A stretch of DNA of 20,814 bases from Tritrichomonas musculus. Lineage: Eukaryota; Parabasalia; Tritrichomonadida; Tritrichomonadidae. The notes under the pieces are model-generated. The model saw only the letters and a program-made list of their open reading frames with translations. It was not told the origin of the DNA and ran no database searches. Shown piece after piece: positions 1 through 9,435 of this stretch (position 1 is the stretch's first letter; each line of letters opens with the position of its first letter). The stretch lies in assembly GCA_039105265.1 (NCBI GenBank), contig JAPFFF010000520.1, positions 1-20,814 on the forward strand, given 5' to 3'. The translations under genes were made by a program, and so were the position numbers.

Positions 1-210
1 ATTATTATTTTATTTGTCTAGAGATTTAATATATAAAATTGAGTTATTTTTTGATTTCACAAGCAATGAATGCTTTTGAAAGAAAAAAAAAAAAAAAAAA
101 AAAGATAAATTATTTAAAATCATTTATTCAAGCATTTTTCGCTGTTAAGGTTCAAATCCAGTACATTATTAAATAGATTTTGTAGAATGTTTATTTTTTA
201 AGATTCTCTT

Positions 211-264
211 AAAACATTGAATGTGATTTTTAATTAAATTAAAACATTTAATGTGATTTTTAAT
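211..264. repeat. Short tandem duplication, 30-bp period
   Basis: Two 24-bp copies of AAAACATT(G/T)AATGTGATT... lie at 211-234 and 241-264 and differ at one base. The rest of 1-860 is AT-rich, with a 21-nt A-run at 83-103. I see no supportable gene there. A 67-codon minus-strand open frame at 401-604 has no recognisable domain and may be chance or a remnant. Confidence 0.75.
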
Positions 265-860
265 ATCTGTGGAATGCGAAATCACATATTGATTGCAAAA
301 ATATCTTTCCTTATTATATTTTATCATTTTTTGAATTCACACTTTTAAGAAAAAAAAAAATACCTATGCATCATCTAACTAGTATAAATAGAGGAAACAT
401 TCATGATAACTGAACAATTGAATTCAAAACAAATTCGTTATTATATATAAAAGATCCACTTTGATAGCCATGGCTGGGAAGTGATGATGCCTTTATTTGC
501 TTTGATTTCATAAACAAACTTGCTATCTTGACTAGAACAGTGTCAATGACGGTTGGAATGTTTTTAGGTAATGACGAGTCTGTTTTGGAAGAAGCCAAAG
601 TCATTCATATTTTTAATATTAACAAGTCAAACTGGAGGAAGTTCCATAAATAATTATATTTGGTTTTATATAAAAAAATCTGGATTAAAGAATCTCTCAA
701 TTAATTTTTTTTTATTAATCAATTAAAATAGCTCTACAATAATAAAAAAAAGATATAAACAAATCGCACTAGAAAGGAGACTTTTCAAATTTGAATGTAA
801 TGATATTTGTAAACTATTCAATTTTTTGAATGCTTTTATTGAGAATCCCTAAAAAATAAT

Positions 861-2252
861 TTAATTATAAATGGTGCCAAAAAACTCAAGAGCAGATAGA
901 GAAAATATATAGTTACCTCCAGTATCAACTCCAGTTGATTTAATTCTGACGAATCTAAATCCTTCATTTTGATCTAATTTTTCCTGAATACTAAAAACAT
1001 GAGCTGCGTTTTTTCCATCCAAAAAGTCCACCTCGTCTCTTTTATCCAAAATTTTCCAATCATTATCCTCATCAGTATTTGAGCCTTCGATTACCCAATT
1101 CCTCAAGTGATAGTAGCCTTTTCCCCCGTGCATATTCCCGCTTCTAATTGAGTAAAAAGAAGGTTTAATTTTAAAATTTTTGAAATCAATTTTCAACCAT
1201 TCATCAGGCTTGTTATCGTTAACCGCCTCGAAAAAAGTGTCAGTTCTATCAAGGTCAACTACATTTTTTGGATAATATTCAGAATAAGTTGAAGAAGCGG
1301 TTACTTTGACAACTTTTTTATCATGAATATTTCCGCCACTTTTTTGAGTCAAATAATTAATGATTCCTTTGAATTTGTTTTCTTGAGTTTCGTCGTATTC
1401 AAAGCTTTGTGGATAATGCTTCCTTTTTTTCATGGCCTTGAAGCTTTGATTCAATAGTTTACAAAGTTTGCTCCATAACGGATTTGTCAGATTTTCTAAA
1501 GTTACAATTTTAAGGAATTTGTGGAACCTGGAATCACTCAGACCTAATACATTAACACGTTCTAAGAAATCAGGGAGAGTGTAGTCATCTTCTGTAGTTT
1601 CATCTGTCAAAAAAACTTTCTGAATGAAATCAAATAAAGAATCTTCTGATTCTATTTGTAGATGCTCGCTGTTGATAATTTGGTATAAAATTGATCTGGG
1701 GAGTTTTATTAATTTGTTCTTTTTGATGGTTGAAAAGTTTTTGGATATATAATTGAGTATATCTGGATAATTATATCTGTTGGATAATCTTGAATTTGAT
1801 TGAAAAGCTTGTAATTGGCGTATATAAAGATCAATATTGGTTTCATCAATGCTAATCGGATAGATGTGTCTGATATTGTCATATAATTCTTCATTTTCAA
1901 GAAGAACCGAAATTATCTGTATTTTAAACCCTTCTTCTTTTGTAATATCAATAGTAAAGCCTTTTGAAAGTCTTTCGATGTGCGAAATAATGTTATCAGT
2001 AAATAAACTTTTTAATTTGAAAGAAGAGCTTATTGGAAAACTCGAAAATAGTTCGTTAATATTAATTGAGTCTACTGTTGGATCAATTTGATGAAGACGA
2101 GAAACCGCTGGAGAAATAAATTCAGCGAAAATTTTATTAATTTTGAGTTCATGTTCTCCAAAAATAAAAGTAAAATGATTTTCGTCGTTGTTTTGATTTA
2201 AAATAATATTTTGTAAGCCTGCAGATGATAATGAAATAGATTTTTTATTCAT
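861..2252 (-). CDS. BTB/BACK-like protein with C-terminal F5/8 type C domain
   Basis: This is a 463-residue protein. Residues about 20-70 (FTFIFGEHELKINKIFAEFI) look like the first half of a BTB/POZ fold, normally a dimerisation and cullin-adaptor module. Residues about 110-270 are helical and BACK-like (for example YNYPDILNYISKNF). From about residue 310 a discoidin/F5/8C domain begins (VTASSTYSEYYPKNVVD), continues through DEWLKIDFKNFKIKPSFYSI and NWVIEGSNTDEDNDWKILDK, and ends SALEFFGTIYN. There is no signal peptide, so it is probably cytosolic; the F5/8C domain may bind sugar or protein. The start is supported by a TCATTT initiator-like site about 17 nt upstream. The same C-terminal module ends the gene at 5875-7704, so the two are related through this domain. 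The architecture is known from trichomonad gene families; the role of this gene is unknown. Confidence 0.85.
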   Translation of the reverse strand: MNKKSISLSSAGLQNIILNQNNDENHFTFIFGEHELKINKIFAEFISPAVSRLHQIDPTVDSININELFSSFPISSSFKLKSLFTDNIISHIERLSKGFTIDITKEEGFKIQIISVLLENEELYDNIRHIYPISIDETNIDLYIRQLQAFQSNSRLSNRYNYPDILNYISKNFSTIKKNKLIKLPRSILYQIINSEHLQIESEDSLFDFIQKVFLTDETTEDDYTLPDFLERVNVLGLSDSRFHKFLKIVTLENLTNPLWSKLCKLLNQSFKAMKKRKHYPQSFEYDETQENKFKGIINYLTQKSGGNIHDKKVVKVTASSTYSEYYPKNVVDLDRTDTFFEAVNDNKPDEWLKIDFKNFKIKPSFYSIRSGNMHGGKGYYHLRNWVIEGSNTDEDNDWKILDKRDEVDFLDGKNAAHVFSIQEKLDQNEGFRFVRIKSTGVDTGGNYIFSLSALEFFGTIYN

Positions 2253-2263
2253 TTCTTTTAGAT

Positions 2264-2271
2264 TTAAATGA
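2264..2271 (-). promoter_or_regulatory. Initiator-like site (TCATTTAA) of the BTB/F5-8C gene
   Basis: On the minus strand TCATTTAA lies just upstream of the ATG at 2252, giving a leader of about 16 nt. Trichomonad initiators have the form TCA(+1)YW and very short 5' leaders. This copy fits the core but not the trailing TT. Confidence 0.45.
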
Positions 2272-3309
2272 GTAAATATGCATTCAAAATTTTTAACGAA
2301 AAACGTATTTTTTAAGTTTTTTTTATTATCTTGTTAACAAGTAAAAATAAATACATTTTTTAAAATTATTTTGAAAATAAATTGTTTTAATAGCATTAAA
2401 TCTCATCCTTACATTTGATGTAATTATTGAATCCATAGTGAAAATATAATCTATCTCTTTTTTCTGCCATTGTCCTTTGTTTCTATTTGGAATTTAATTT
2501 AATTGCTTTTATAAATGGTATTTATCAAGGAAAACAACATGGAAAGCATTGCTTATCATCAAGCCATGCTTTGCATTTTATTAGCAAAATGAAAAGTATA
2601 TTTATTGGTGAAATTAATTATATTATCTATACTCAAATGAATCATAGAAGATCTTTAGAAGCTTAAATATCTAGTTTCATAAATTTGTATTTTAAATTAA
2701 AGTTATTTTAAGTGCCAAATAAAAATTAAGACCATTTCTTTTCTTTCCAATTAATGATGATAAATTTAATTAGAATCGTTTTGATAGAAATTAAATGATA
2801 ATGATATAAAAATTTTAAGTTCATATTTATATTCAATTAAGGATAAAATTATTTATATTAAATATATTAAGGGGGAGTCTCATTTTTTATTTTTAAATAT
2901 ATAGCAATATTATAAAATTATATTAAAATAAAAAATCAAATATTTATTTTTGGATGAGATATTAGTAAAATTAATTAACAAAAAATTGAATGAACGTTCT
3001 ACATTTTTTTTGAATATGATTATTCAAATTATTTTATTTTGAGAATGTAAAAAAGAGAAATAATTCAATTTTTGAAATTTTTTAAATAAAAAAGATTTTT
3101 ATTTTAATAAAATTTTTAATTAATGCAACATATAATATATATATATATTAAAATTAATGTATTAATTTTAAATATATTATTTATTTAGAAAAATAAAACA
3201 TAATTGCAAAAATAATGGTATAACAATATTTATTGTTTTAGAATGTTATAAAAAAATTTGATAAAAGATAATAATTCAAAAAAACTTAAGTAATGATTTA
3301 TTTTATAAT
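2272..3309. other. AT-rich intergenic region between divergent genes
   Basis: About 1 kb separates the two divergently transcribed genes. It is strongly AT-rich with a short TA run near 3133-3148. I see no open frame of note, RNA gene or clear initiator before the surface gene at 3310. Confidence 0.6.
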
Positions 3310-5325
3310 ATGAATCTTACTGTTCTATCTTTCTTTTCGCATATGCTAATTTCTCACTCTCCATGTTTTGTAAGTAATCAACTTTCTTTAAATAAAAATT
3401 ACTTCTCTAAATTTTCCACCAATTTACTTTACAATCAGCAAAAACTGCAACTCACAAAATCAATGTTTTTGTATGGCCTTGGAGAAGTTATATGCAAAGG
3501 CAGTGATAATGAGCATGTAGAAATAACAAATCATATATTTAATAACAACCAAGACTACAAAGATTATATTGATAAGATTAGAGATGCATCAATTTCAATA
3601 ATAGATTGTTCTTTTATCAAAATAAATTCAGTTAACACTTTGTACATTCATTCAGCTAATGTATCACTTTACATGACAGGCAATGTTTTTAATCAATGTT
3701 CATCTAGAGACAGTGTTGTTAATCTTGAACGTTGCCGATGTTTTACCATTACTCATACATGTAGTTATCATTCATCAGCTCAATATAGAGCAGCCTTTTT
3801 ATTCCACAACTGTGTAGGAAATGATTTTTCTATTAATTTATACAATACAATTGTTGATTCAAGTCAAAGTGCCACTCAAGATAACTTTTTCAATTGGTAT
3901 TCCCAATCGGGAAATCAATATCATCGATGTAATAATATGACAGGAATGAATGGCTTCAATGGTTATCAATTTGATGACCCCTCATGCATATCATTTGTAA
4001 TGAATACAGTAATGAGGTGTAGCCAAAATTGTATCAAAATATCAGGAAATGAAGTTTCTAATTCAAAGCCAAAAAAGATCGAAATGGTAAATTTCTTCTC
4101 AAATGGATGTGATAGTGCTATTTTGTTAACAACGAGTAATTTAATCAACTTGACTGTTGTAAATAGTGCTTTGTTCTCAAAAAGTGGAAAGGCAATAAAT
4201 TCTCAAAATCCACAAGGCAAATACATTGTGCTTTTATTGGATTGCATCATTTACTCTCAAGATTTGGACTACTTTATTAAAACAGAGAATTGTGTAAGAA
4301 AATCTAATTATGACACAGCATACGCGAGAGAATACCCGCATTACACTTACAGCAATCTTTGTGTGGGACCAAATAATAATTCAAATTTAAACATTCATGG
4401 ATGCAATGCTGGAAATTGTCTCGAAGATTGTCCTCAAACCATTGGATTCCCACCGGGTGTTCCTCAATATTCAACGATCATTCACACTGATATTCAATCG
4501 GGGACGTTCACTCCAACTCAAATATTTTCAAGGTCAAATCAATTCACCAATTCTGAACCTTTTACTCAATCTTCAGGATTCACCAAGTCTAGCGATTTCT
4601 CCAAATCAAGCCAATTCATGGCATCAATGAAATTTTCTCCTTCTTCAAAATTCACAAAAAGTAGCAAATTCTCAAATTCAAATGAATTCACAAAGTCAAA
4701 TGAATTTGCAAAATCCAATGCATTCACAAAATCTAGTGAATTCACTGGATCGAATAAATTCTCAAAATCAAAAGTTTTCACAAAATCTAATATATTTACA
4801 AGTTCTGACATCTTCACAAAATCTGATATATTTACAAGTTCTGACATTTTCACAAAATCTGATAAATTTACAAGTTCAAATGAATTCACTTCTTCAGAAT
4901 CTTTTTCAGGTTCAAGTTTCTTCACAAAATCAGACGAATTTTCAAGCTCAAAGAAATTCACTAAGTCGGGACCATTTACCTGCACAAAAAGTTTCTCTTC
5001 ATCACATCATTTTTCATCGTCTGAGCAGTTCACTAGGTCTGATTACTTCACTTGCAGCGAAATGCAGCACGAACAGCCTGGAATTGATGTCCAGCATGAA
5101 AGCAGCGACGACAACAAGAAGCTTATTGGAATCATTGCTGGCTCAGCGGGTGGTGCTGCTGTTATTGGCGGCGCTTTGGCTGCCTTCTTCCTTATCAAGA
5201 AGAAAAGCGTTCCTGTTGAGGACATCAACGCTGTGGAAGGAAACAAAGAATCGGTTGTCAGTGTTGATAATGATCTTAATAACATAATGGAGCAAGATGA
5301 TCCATTTGCCGACGAATTTGTTTAA
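3310..5325 (+). CDS. Pmp-like type I surface protein with F-T-x-S hexapeptide stalk
   Basis: This is a 671-residue protein. The N-terminus (MNLTVLSFFSHMLISHSPC) is hydrophobic and reads as a signal peptide. Residues about 50-390 form a series of short beta-prone rungs rich in N, S, C and hydrophobics (for example IHSANVSLYMTGNVFNQCSS), as in the parallel beta-helix of trichomonad polymorphic outer membrane protein (Pmp)-like proteins. Residues 400-585 are 31 tandem hexapeptides of the form F-(T/S)-x-S-x-x. A 25-residue glycine- and alanine-rich membrane helix follows (605-629, LIGIIAGSAGGAAVIGG...), then KKK and an acidic tail of about 40 residues. This is the layout of a single-pass cell-surface protein with a stalk, head outside and tail in the cytosol. 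Adhesion is a common proposal for the family; the ligand is unknown. No TCA-YW initiator is seen upstream. Confidence 0.8.
   Translation: MNLTVLSFFSHMLISHSPCFVSNQLSLNKNYFSKFSTNLLYNQQKLQLTKSMFLYGLGEVICKGSDNEHVEITNHIFNNNQDYKDYIDKIRDASISIIDCSFIKINSVNTLYIHSANVSLYMTGNVFNQCSSRDSVVNLERCRCFTITHTCSYHSSAQYRAAFLFHNCVGNDFSINLYNTIVDSSQSATQDNFFNWYSQSGNQYHRCNNMTGMNGFNGYQFDDPSCISFVMNTVMRCSQNCIKISGNEVSNSKPKKIEMVNFFSNGCDSAILLTTSNLINLTVVNSALFSKSGKAINSQNPQGKYIVLLLDCIIYSQDLDYFIKTENCVRKSNYDTAYAREYPHYTYSNLCVGPNNNSNLNIHGCNAGNCLEDCPQTIGFPPGVPQYSTIIHTDIQSGTFTPTQIFSRSNQFTNSEPFTQSSGFTKSSDFSKSSQFMASMKFSPSSKFTKSSKFSNSNEFTKSNEFAKSNAFTKSSEFTGSNKFSKSKVFTKSNIFTSSDIFTKSDIFTSSDIFTKSDKFTSSNEFTSSESFSGSSFFTKSDEFSSSKKFTKSGPFTCTKSFSSSHHFSSSEQFTRSDYFTCSEMQHEQPGIDVQHESSDDNKKLIGIIAGSAGGAAVIGGALAAFFLIKKKSVPVEDINAVEGNKESVVSVDNDLNNIMEQDDPFADEFV
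4507..5064 (+). repeat. 31 x 18-bp coding repeat (F-T-x-S-x-x)
   Basis: Within the surface gene an 18-bp unit encoding F-(T/S)-x-S-x-x runs without interruption for 31 units. The Phe and the second Ser are almost invariant, while positions 3, 5 and 6 vary (K, S, E, D, N). Units around 4790-4870 are nearly identical at the DNA level (FTSSDIFTKSDI twice), suggesting recent slippage or unequal exchange. The periodicity also keeps the antisense frame open at 4566-4985; that frame is a shadow. Confidence 0.9.
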
Positions 5326-5793
5326 TTTATATTTATTATATTTTATATAAAGTATATATATATATATATTTGAAATGTTTCAAATTATGATATGAGTTGT
5401 TTTTTTTTTATTAATCAAAATATAGGCTGAAAATATTTTTTGGATATAAAATAAGATCGTTATTTTATTTAGGATGAGGCCTGGCTGTAATAAGACTCAT
5501 ATTACTGATTTCAATTAACATAACTAAGTTTTTTATTTTGGGAATTTTATTAATGTTCAAAATAAAGGAAGACAAATTGATATTCATGCAATTTTTTTTT
5601 TTCCGAATGTTTGTTTGAGATTCAATTTGGTGAGTTTTGAATGCTTTGAATTGTATCATAGATGAACACTATATATGTATTTTAAAGTTCTTATAAACCT
5701 TAATTTTCTCTCAAAAAAAAAAAAAAAAAAAAAAAGTAGACGTACAATCTCTCGAATAATAATAAAAAGTGGATATTTTTTAATTTTCCATAT
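5326..5793. other. Intergenic region with TA run and A-tract
   Basis: AT-rich spacer downstream of the surface gene. It holds a (TA)n run near 5351-5369 and an A-run of about 23 nt at 5713-5735. A 64-codon minus-strand open frame at 5465-5659 shows no domain and is not called. Confidence 0.6.
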
Positions 5794-5814
5794 TCACTTT
5801 TTGAATGAAATTTG
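5794..5814 (+). promoter_or_regulatory. CACTTTTTGAATG box upstream of the TPR gene
   Basis: A 21-bp stretch with the core CACTTTTTGAATG lies 61-81 bp before the ATG at 5875. An exact 21-bp copy lies at 7808-7828, just past the gene. The core recurs in a TIR element and in a palindrome elsewhere in the window. It could be an upstream promoter element or a scar of a mobile element; the sequence alone does not decide. Confidence 0.4.
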
Positions 5815-5861
5815 AAAACCTGCCCTATATAGTGTCAAATTTTTAAAAATTTTACATAATT

Positions 5862-5869
5862 TCACTATT
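5862..5869 (+). promoter_or_regulatory. Initiator-like site (TCACTATT) of the TPR gene
   Basis: TCACTATT lies so that its A would be +1 at 5864, 11 nt before the ATG at 5875. This matches the TCA(+1)YW core and the short leaders typical of trichomonad genes, and supports the chosen start. Confidence 0.6.
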
Positions 5870-5874
5870 GTTTA

Positions 5875-7704
5875 ATGGAACTAAAAGCACCTCAAGAATT
5901 ATTAAGTGAAGGAATTAATTGTATCAAAGCAAATGATTATGCAAAAGCTACAGATATTTTTTCTTCTGCTCTTGATCAATCGATTTCAGACAAATCATTA
6001 TTAAATTCTCTATATGTAAACCGTTCAACCACCAATTACCTTATAGGAAATGATTTCAATGCTTTTTATGATGCATGTAAAGCAATTGAGACCGATCCAG
6101 CGAATTTTGAGGGATATCTTCGCAGATCAAATGTATATTTAATATATTCACTTTTCAATGAAGCTTTACAAGACATGAACAAAGCCCTTGAGCTGAACAA
6201 AGATCCCCAATTCACCCAAGATTTAAGAGCAAGAGTAGCATTTATGGAGAAAGTCAAGCAACAAGCTACAGCAGCACGGCTCCCTGAAAGCCAAAACATT
6301 TTATCGGCCAACATCCCAGAAAATCTAACATTAGAAGCAGCCAAATCCATTGGCACCTTTATTTTTGACAACAAAAAGATTCCCAAAGAAGATGTTCAAA
6401 AACTCTTCACAAAATTGAAGCCACTTTTTGAGAGTGATTCAAAAAGTTGTGTAAATGGCATTTCACGGATAACTGTCCCCAAAATAACCGTTCTTGGTCG
6501 AATTGACGGTTATATTGGAAAATTGTTTGCCTTTTTTGACAAAAACGGTTATCCGAGCAAGGAGAACGTTTATCTCATTAACGGCAACTTCATTGGCCGT
6601 GAAGATCATCGAGTTCTCATGGTTCTCTTCCTTTTCAAGGCAGCTGAGCCATCATCCATCTTCTTCACACAAGGACTCTTCGACACTGAAGGCGGCCAAA
6701 TAAACGGCTCCCAACTTATCGTTCCGAACTACATATTGAATCCACTCAAATGCATTGAATCTGAATATGGCACTGAAGTCATGAAAGATGTTTCAAAAAT
6801 TGTGTCAGAACTTCCTCTCTGTTACATTGTGAACGATAGAATTGCGGTTATGAGTTCTGGTCCCTCAAAAAGTGGACCTTCTTTATGGGGTCAATTTTCA
6901 TGTACCCAAAAAAACCTCCAAATTGAAGGCTTCCCGATGTTCTGTTTCGGAAGAGACGATGTTGAAGAATTCCTGACTAAGCAAGGAATTTCAAAGCTTA
7001 TTTGTTCGAACAAAGTGTTGTCAAATGGATTTGAAAGCTTTATTGATGGCAAATTCATTAACGTCTCCTTCGGAAAGACCGATCATAGAGTCTTCGGATA
7101 CAAGCTTGGCTACGCTGTGATAACAGGAGAAGAAGTTGAGACAAAACTTCAGCAATTCGACTTCTTTCCACTCGTTGTTCACTACAACGAAAGCAATCCT
7201 TATTACGAAGGACTCTTCTTCCATATGAGAAAATACACAGATGTCAATCCTGCAAGAGCTGGCTTCGTCAGAATAAAGGCGATCTCCGAGGACTTTGTTC
7301 CTGTGTCTGAGACAATTGATACATCAATCTACATGTACAGTTACATGTCCGTGCCTGCGCCTGGTTCTTGGATCATCGTTGACTTTGGCAGCAGAAAAGT
7401 CGACATCGAGCATTACATGATAGAAAGTGCTCCTTTGAATAAAAATAACGACCATATGAAAACATGGAAAATTGAAGGTTCCGATGACCTCCAAAATTGG
7501 TCGCTGATTGATTTGAGAGAAAATGTCGATGAGTTAAATGGCCCTTTGTGCCACATGGTGTTCAAGGTCGATGAGAATAAAAGAAAGCCTTTCAGATTCA
7601 TAAAGATTCTTCAACATGAAAAGAATCATCGTGGAAACTGGAATCTTTGTCTTGGTCATTTCGATTTTTATGGAACCATTCAAGAATTATCATCTTCTAA
7701 TTAG
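5875..7704 (+). CDS. TPR - degenerate PP5-like phosphatase - F5/8 type C fusion protein
   Basis: This is a 609-residue protein. Residues about 8-115 are three TPR repeats (EGINCIKANDYAKATDIFSS; later ALQDMNKALELNKDP). Residues about 150-440 align by eye with the PPP-family phosphatase domain in the order seen in PP5, but every metal or catalytic motif is changed. GDxHG reads GRIDG (208-212), GDFVDRG reads GNFIGRE (237-243), and RGNHE reads TQGLFD (265-270). The VHGG position reads MSSGP (326-330), RSHE reads CSNK (377-380), and SAPNYC is absent. Fold-type residues persist (LWGQF, FGRDDVEEFL). Residues about 445-604 are an F5/8C domain ending HFDFYGTI. It is probably an inactive phosphatase used as a scaffold, cytosolic since no signal peptide is present. 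The phosphatase call rests on motif order and could be tested by structure prediction. Confidence 0.8.
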   Translation: MELKAPQELLSEGINCIKANDYAKATDIFSSALDQSISDKSLLNSLYVNRSTTNYLIGNDFNAFYDACKAIETDPANFEGYLRRSNVYLIYSLFNEALQDMNKALELNKDPQFTQDLRARVAFMEKVKQQATAARLPESQNILSANIPENLTLEAAKSIGTFIFDNKKIPKEDVQKLFTKLKPLFESDSKSCVNGISRITVPKITVLGRIDGYIGKLFAFFDKNGYPSKENVYLINGNFIGREDHRVLMVLFLFKAAEPSSIFFTQGLFDTEGGQINGSQLIVPNYILNPLKCIESEYGTEVMKDVSKIVSELPLCYIVNDRIAVMSSGPSKSGPSLWGQFSCTQKNLQIEGFPMFCFGRDDVEEFLTKQGISKLICSNKVLSNGFESFIDGKFINVSFGKTDHRVFGYKLGYAVITGEEVETKLQQFDFFPLVVHYNESNPYYEGLFFHMRKYTDVNPARAGFVRIKAISEDFVPVSETIDTSIYMYSYMSVPAPGSWIIVDFGSRKVDIEHYMIESAPLNKNNDHMKTWKIEGSDDLQNWSLIDLRENVDELNGPLCHMVFKVDENKRKPFRFIKILQHEKNHRGNWNLCLGHFDFYGTIQELSSSN

Positions 7705-7741
7705 AATTTGTGATTTTTTAAAACAAATATCTTTTTTGTTC

Positions 7742-7777
<36 letters not shown>

Positions 7778-8112
7778 ATAATAAATAATTCATTTATGAT
7801 ACTTAAGTCACTTTTTGAATGAAATTTGTCATCTATCAAATGAAATCAAAAAACTGGCAAGCATTAATAAAGTAGGATTCAAAATGCTTGTGATAACCTT
7901 CAGTTTTTTTTTTTTTTTTTTTCAAAGTTTCTCAGAAAAAAAAATTATTCAGTTTGTTGCAAATTGGCCTTAAAAACTTATTAATTTGACCTTGTGGTAT
8001 TCAAAAAGTTTGTCTCAAGCCTTTTGAATACTGATTTATAAAATCTGGCTAAAGCATTTTAATCAATTAAAAAATCTGTGAATAATATTCTATTATTTAT
8101 TCACAAATTTTT

Positions 8113-8152
<40 letters not shown>

Positions 8153-8231
8153 GCTTAATTCTATTAACAAATGAATTGGAGTTATTAAATCTGCATAAAA
8201 TAGTTGCCCATTTATGAGTGATACAAAATCA
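7705..8231. other. Intergenic region with long T and A homopolymer runs
   Basis: No gene is seen. It holds a T-run of about 28 nt (7745-7772), a second of about 19 nt (7904-7922), and T7 followed directly by A29 (8114-8149). The second copy of the 21-bp CACTTTTTGAATG box is at 7808-7828. Confidence 0.65.
7808..7828 (+). repeat. Second exact copy of the 21-bp CACTTTTTGAATG box
   Basis: Identical over 21 bp to 5794-5814 and in the same orientation. The two copies bracket the whole TPR gene about 2.0 kb apart. Confidence 0.8.
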
Positions 8232-8812
8232 TTAATGATTTTCTATATCATTTTTCATTTTAAGAAAATTATGCCGCACTTCCAAACTAGGCTTAATTAT
8301 ATGAATATTTGCATGCAAAGCATGAACATCATCAATGATAGTAATTCCAAAAACCACAAGCTTTATCTTAATAATCATGAAAAACAGGAAGAGTGTTTAA
8401 ACCATAGTCACCGTTAGACAGCATCACGAAGCGGAATCCATCGATAATAGGAGATGCAGTTTCTTTTTCGGTTTTATTATTATTAGACAAAAAAAATTTA
8501 TTCAATTCAATAACATCATAAGTAGAAGATTCATTTATCCACCTTTCTGCAAAGCAAACAAATTTGTCTGGCCATCTTTCGTGTCATTATTAAGCCTGAT
8601 CCTTCTTGTAAAAATGGAATTTTAATATGATAATGAAAAATGCAATGTCCTAATATAATTGAATCTTCTTCTGTATTATATTTGTTGCTTAATTTTGCTG
8701 CAAACTCATAAATTTTAAGTGAATAAACAAATGCATCATCAGTTAGATTAAAGCAAAAATCAGCATTAGTGCGTTCAGGGAAATAAGTGGCCATTGTAAT
8801 CCATTTTCGTTC
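8232..8812 (-). pseudogene. Decayed gene of unknown family
   Basis: Three adjacent minus-strand stretches in different frames all read like protein. The first is an 87-codon open frame (8531-8794) starting MATYFPERTNADFCFNLTDD and containing KIYEFAAKLSNKYNTEED; its frame stays open a few codons further upstream. The second, about 8350-8585, includes WPDKFVCFAERWINESSTYD. The third, ending at 8232, includes ITIIDDVHALHANIHIIKPS. The segments follow one another in order with little overlap, which suggests one former gene with about two frame changes. I do not recognise the family. The N-terminal piece alone might be expressed as a short protein, but the frame-shifted continuation makes decay more likely. 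No initiator-like site is clear upstream. Confidence 0.5.
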
Positions 8813-9435
8813 ATAATTTATATTTTATGTAATTTTTTTTGAAATCGGGTCCAGTTTTTAACGAGAATCCATTTAAAATGTAGTTCAATTGGATTTTGAG
8901 TGTATTAAACATAATAATGTACTTGTTTTAGAGTATCATTGATCAAAATTGACATCATCATTTGTCTTTTAAACCATGAACCTTCAACTGTTATAATTCC
9001 CAAAAGTAATTTAATCTTTTTTTAACCATTCCAATAAATTTTGGAATAGGAATATGATTTGATTGAACAGTCTTTATATTCATAAAAAACGAAAGAAAAA
9101 AATGGATTAATAATAATAATCTTATTTTCTTTTTTTCTAAACGATAACTATTTGAATTTGTATGGTCAAATTCAATAAAATGAATTAAAAATAAAATATC
9201 TTCTAGTTAAAGTTATCTGGCGATATTATCCTATATATAATAAGAGTTCATTTTGAACATAGGCTTAAAAAAATCAGAATAATATCAGTATATCAAATCT
9301 ATCATTAAAAAAATCCTATCTCTAATATATAAAGAGTTTTTATTCAAAAATGATTAAAATATAATATTTTTTAACTTTTTGAGAGCGAAAAGGTGGATGA
9401 AAAAAAATCACTTCATATCTTTGATTTGATATTCT
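8813..9435. other. AT-rich spacer before the satellite array
   Basis: No gene or RNA is recognised. Near 9379-9404 a stretch GGTGGATGAAAAAAAATCAC resembles the GGTGGAAAATCAC junction of the adjacent array and may be a degenerate edge unit. Confidence 0.5.

Noticed and set aside
148-158. GGTTCAAATCC resembling a tRNA T-loop
   Set aside because: The flanking T-stem does not pair and no acceptor, D or anticodon arm fits.
401-604. 67-codon minus-strand open frame
   Set aside because: No recognisable motif or initiator; other frames in the same place look equally protein-like, so it may be a remnant at best.
4566-4985. 139-codon antisense open frame
   Set aside because: It mirrors the 18-bp coding repeat of the surface gene; its own sequence is just the antisense reading of that repeat.
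6066-6386. 106-codon antisense frame within the TPR gene
   Set aside because: Shadow of the well-supported plus-strand gene.
8214-8417. 67-codon plus-strand open frame
   Set aside because: It opposes the minus-strand protein-like sequence of the decayed gene and has no motif of its own.
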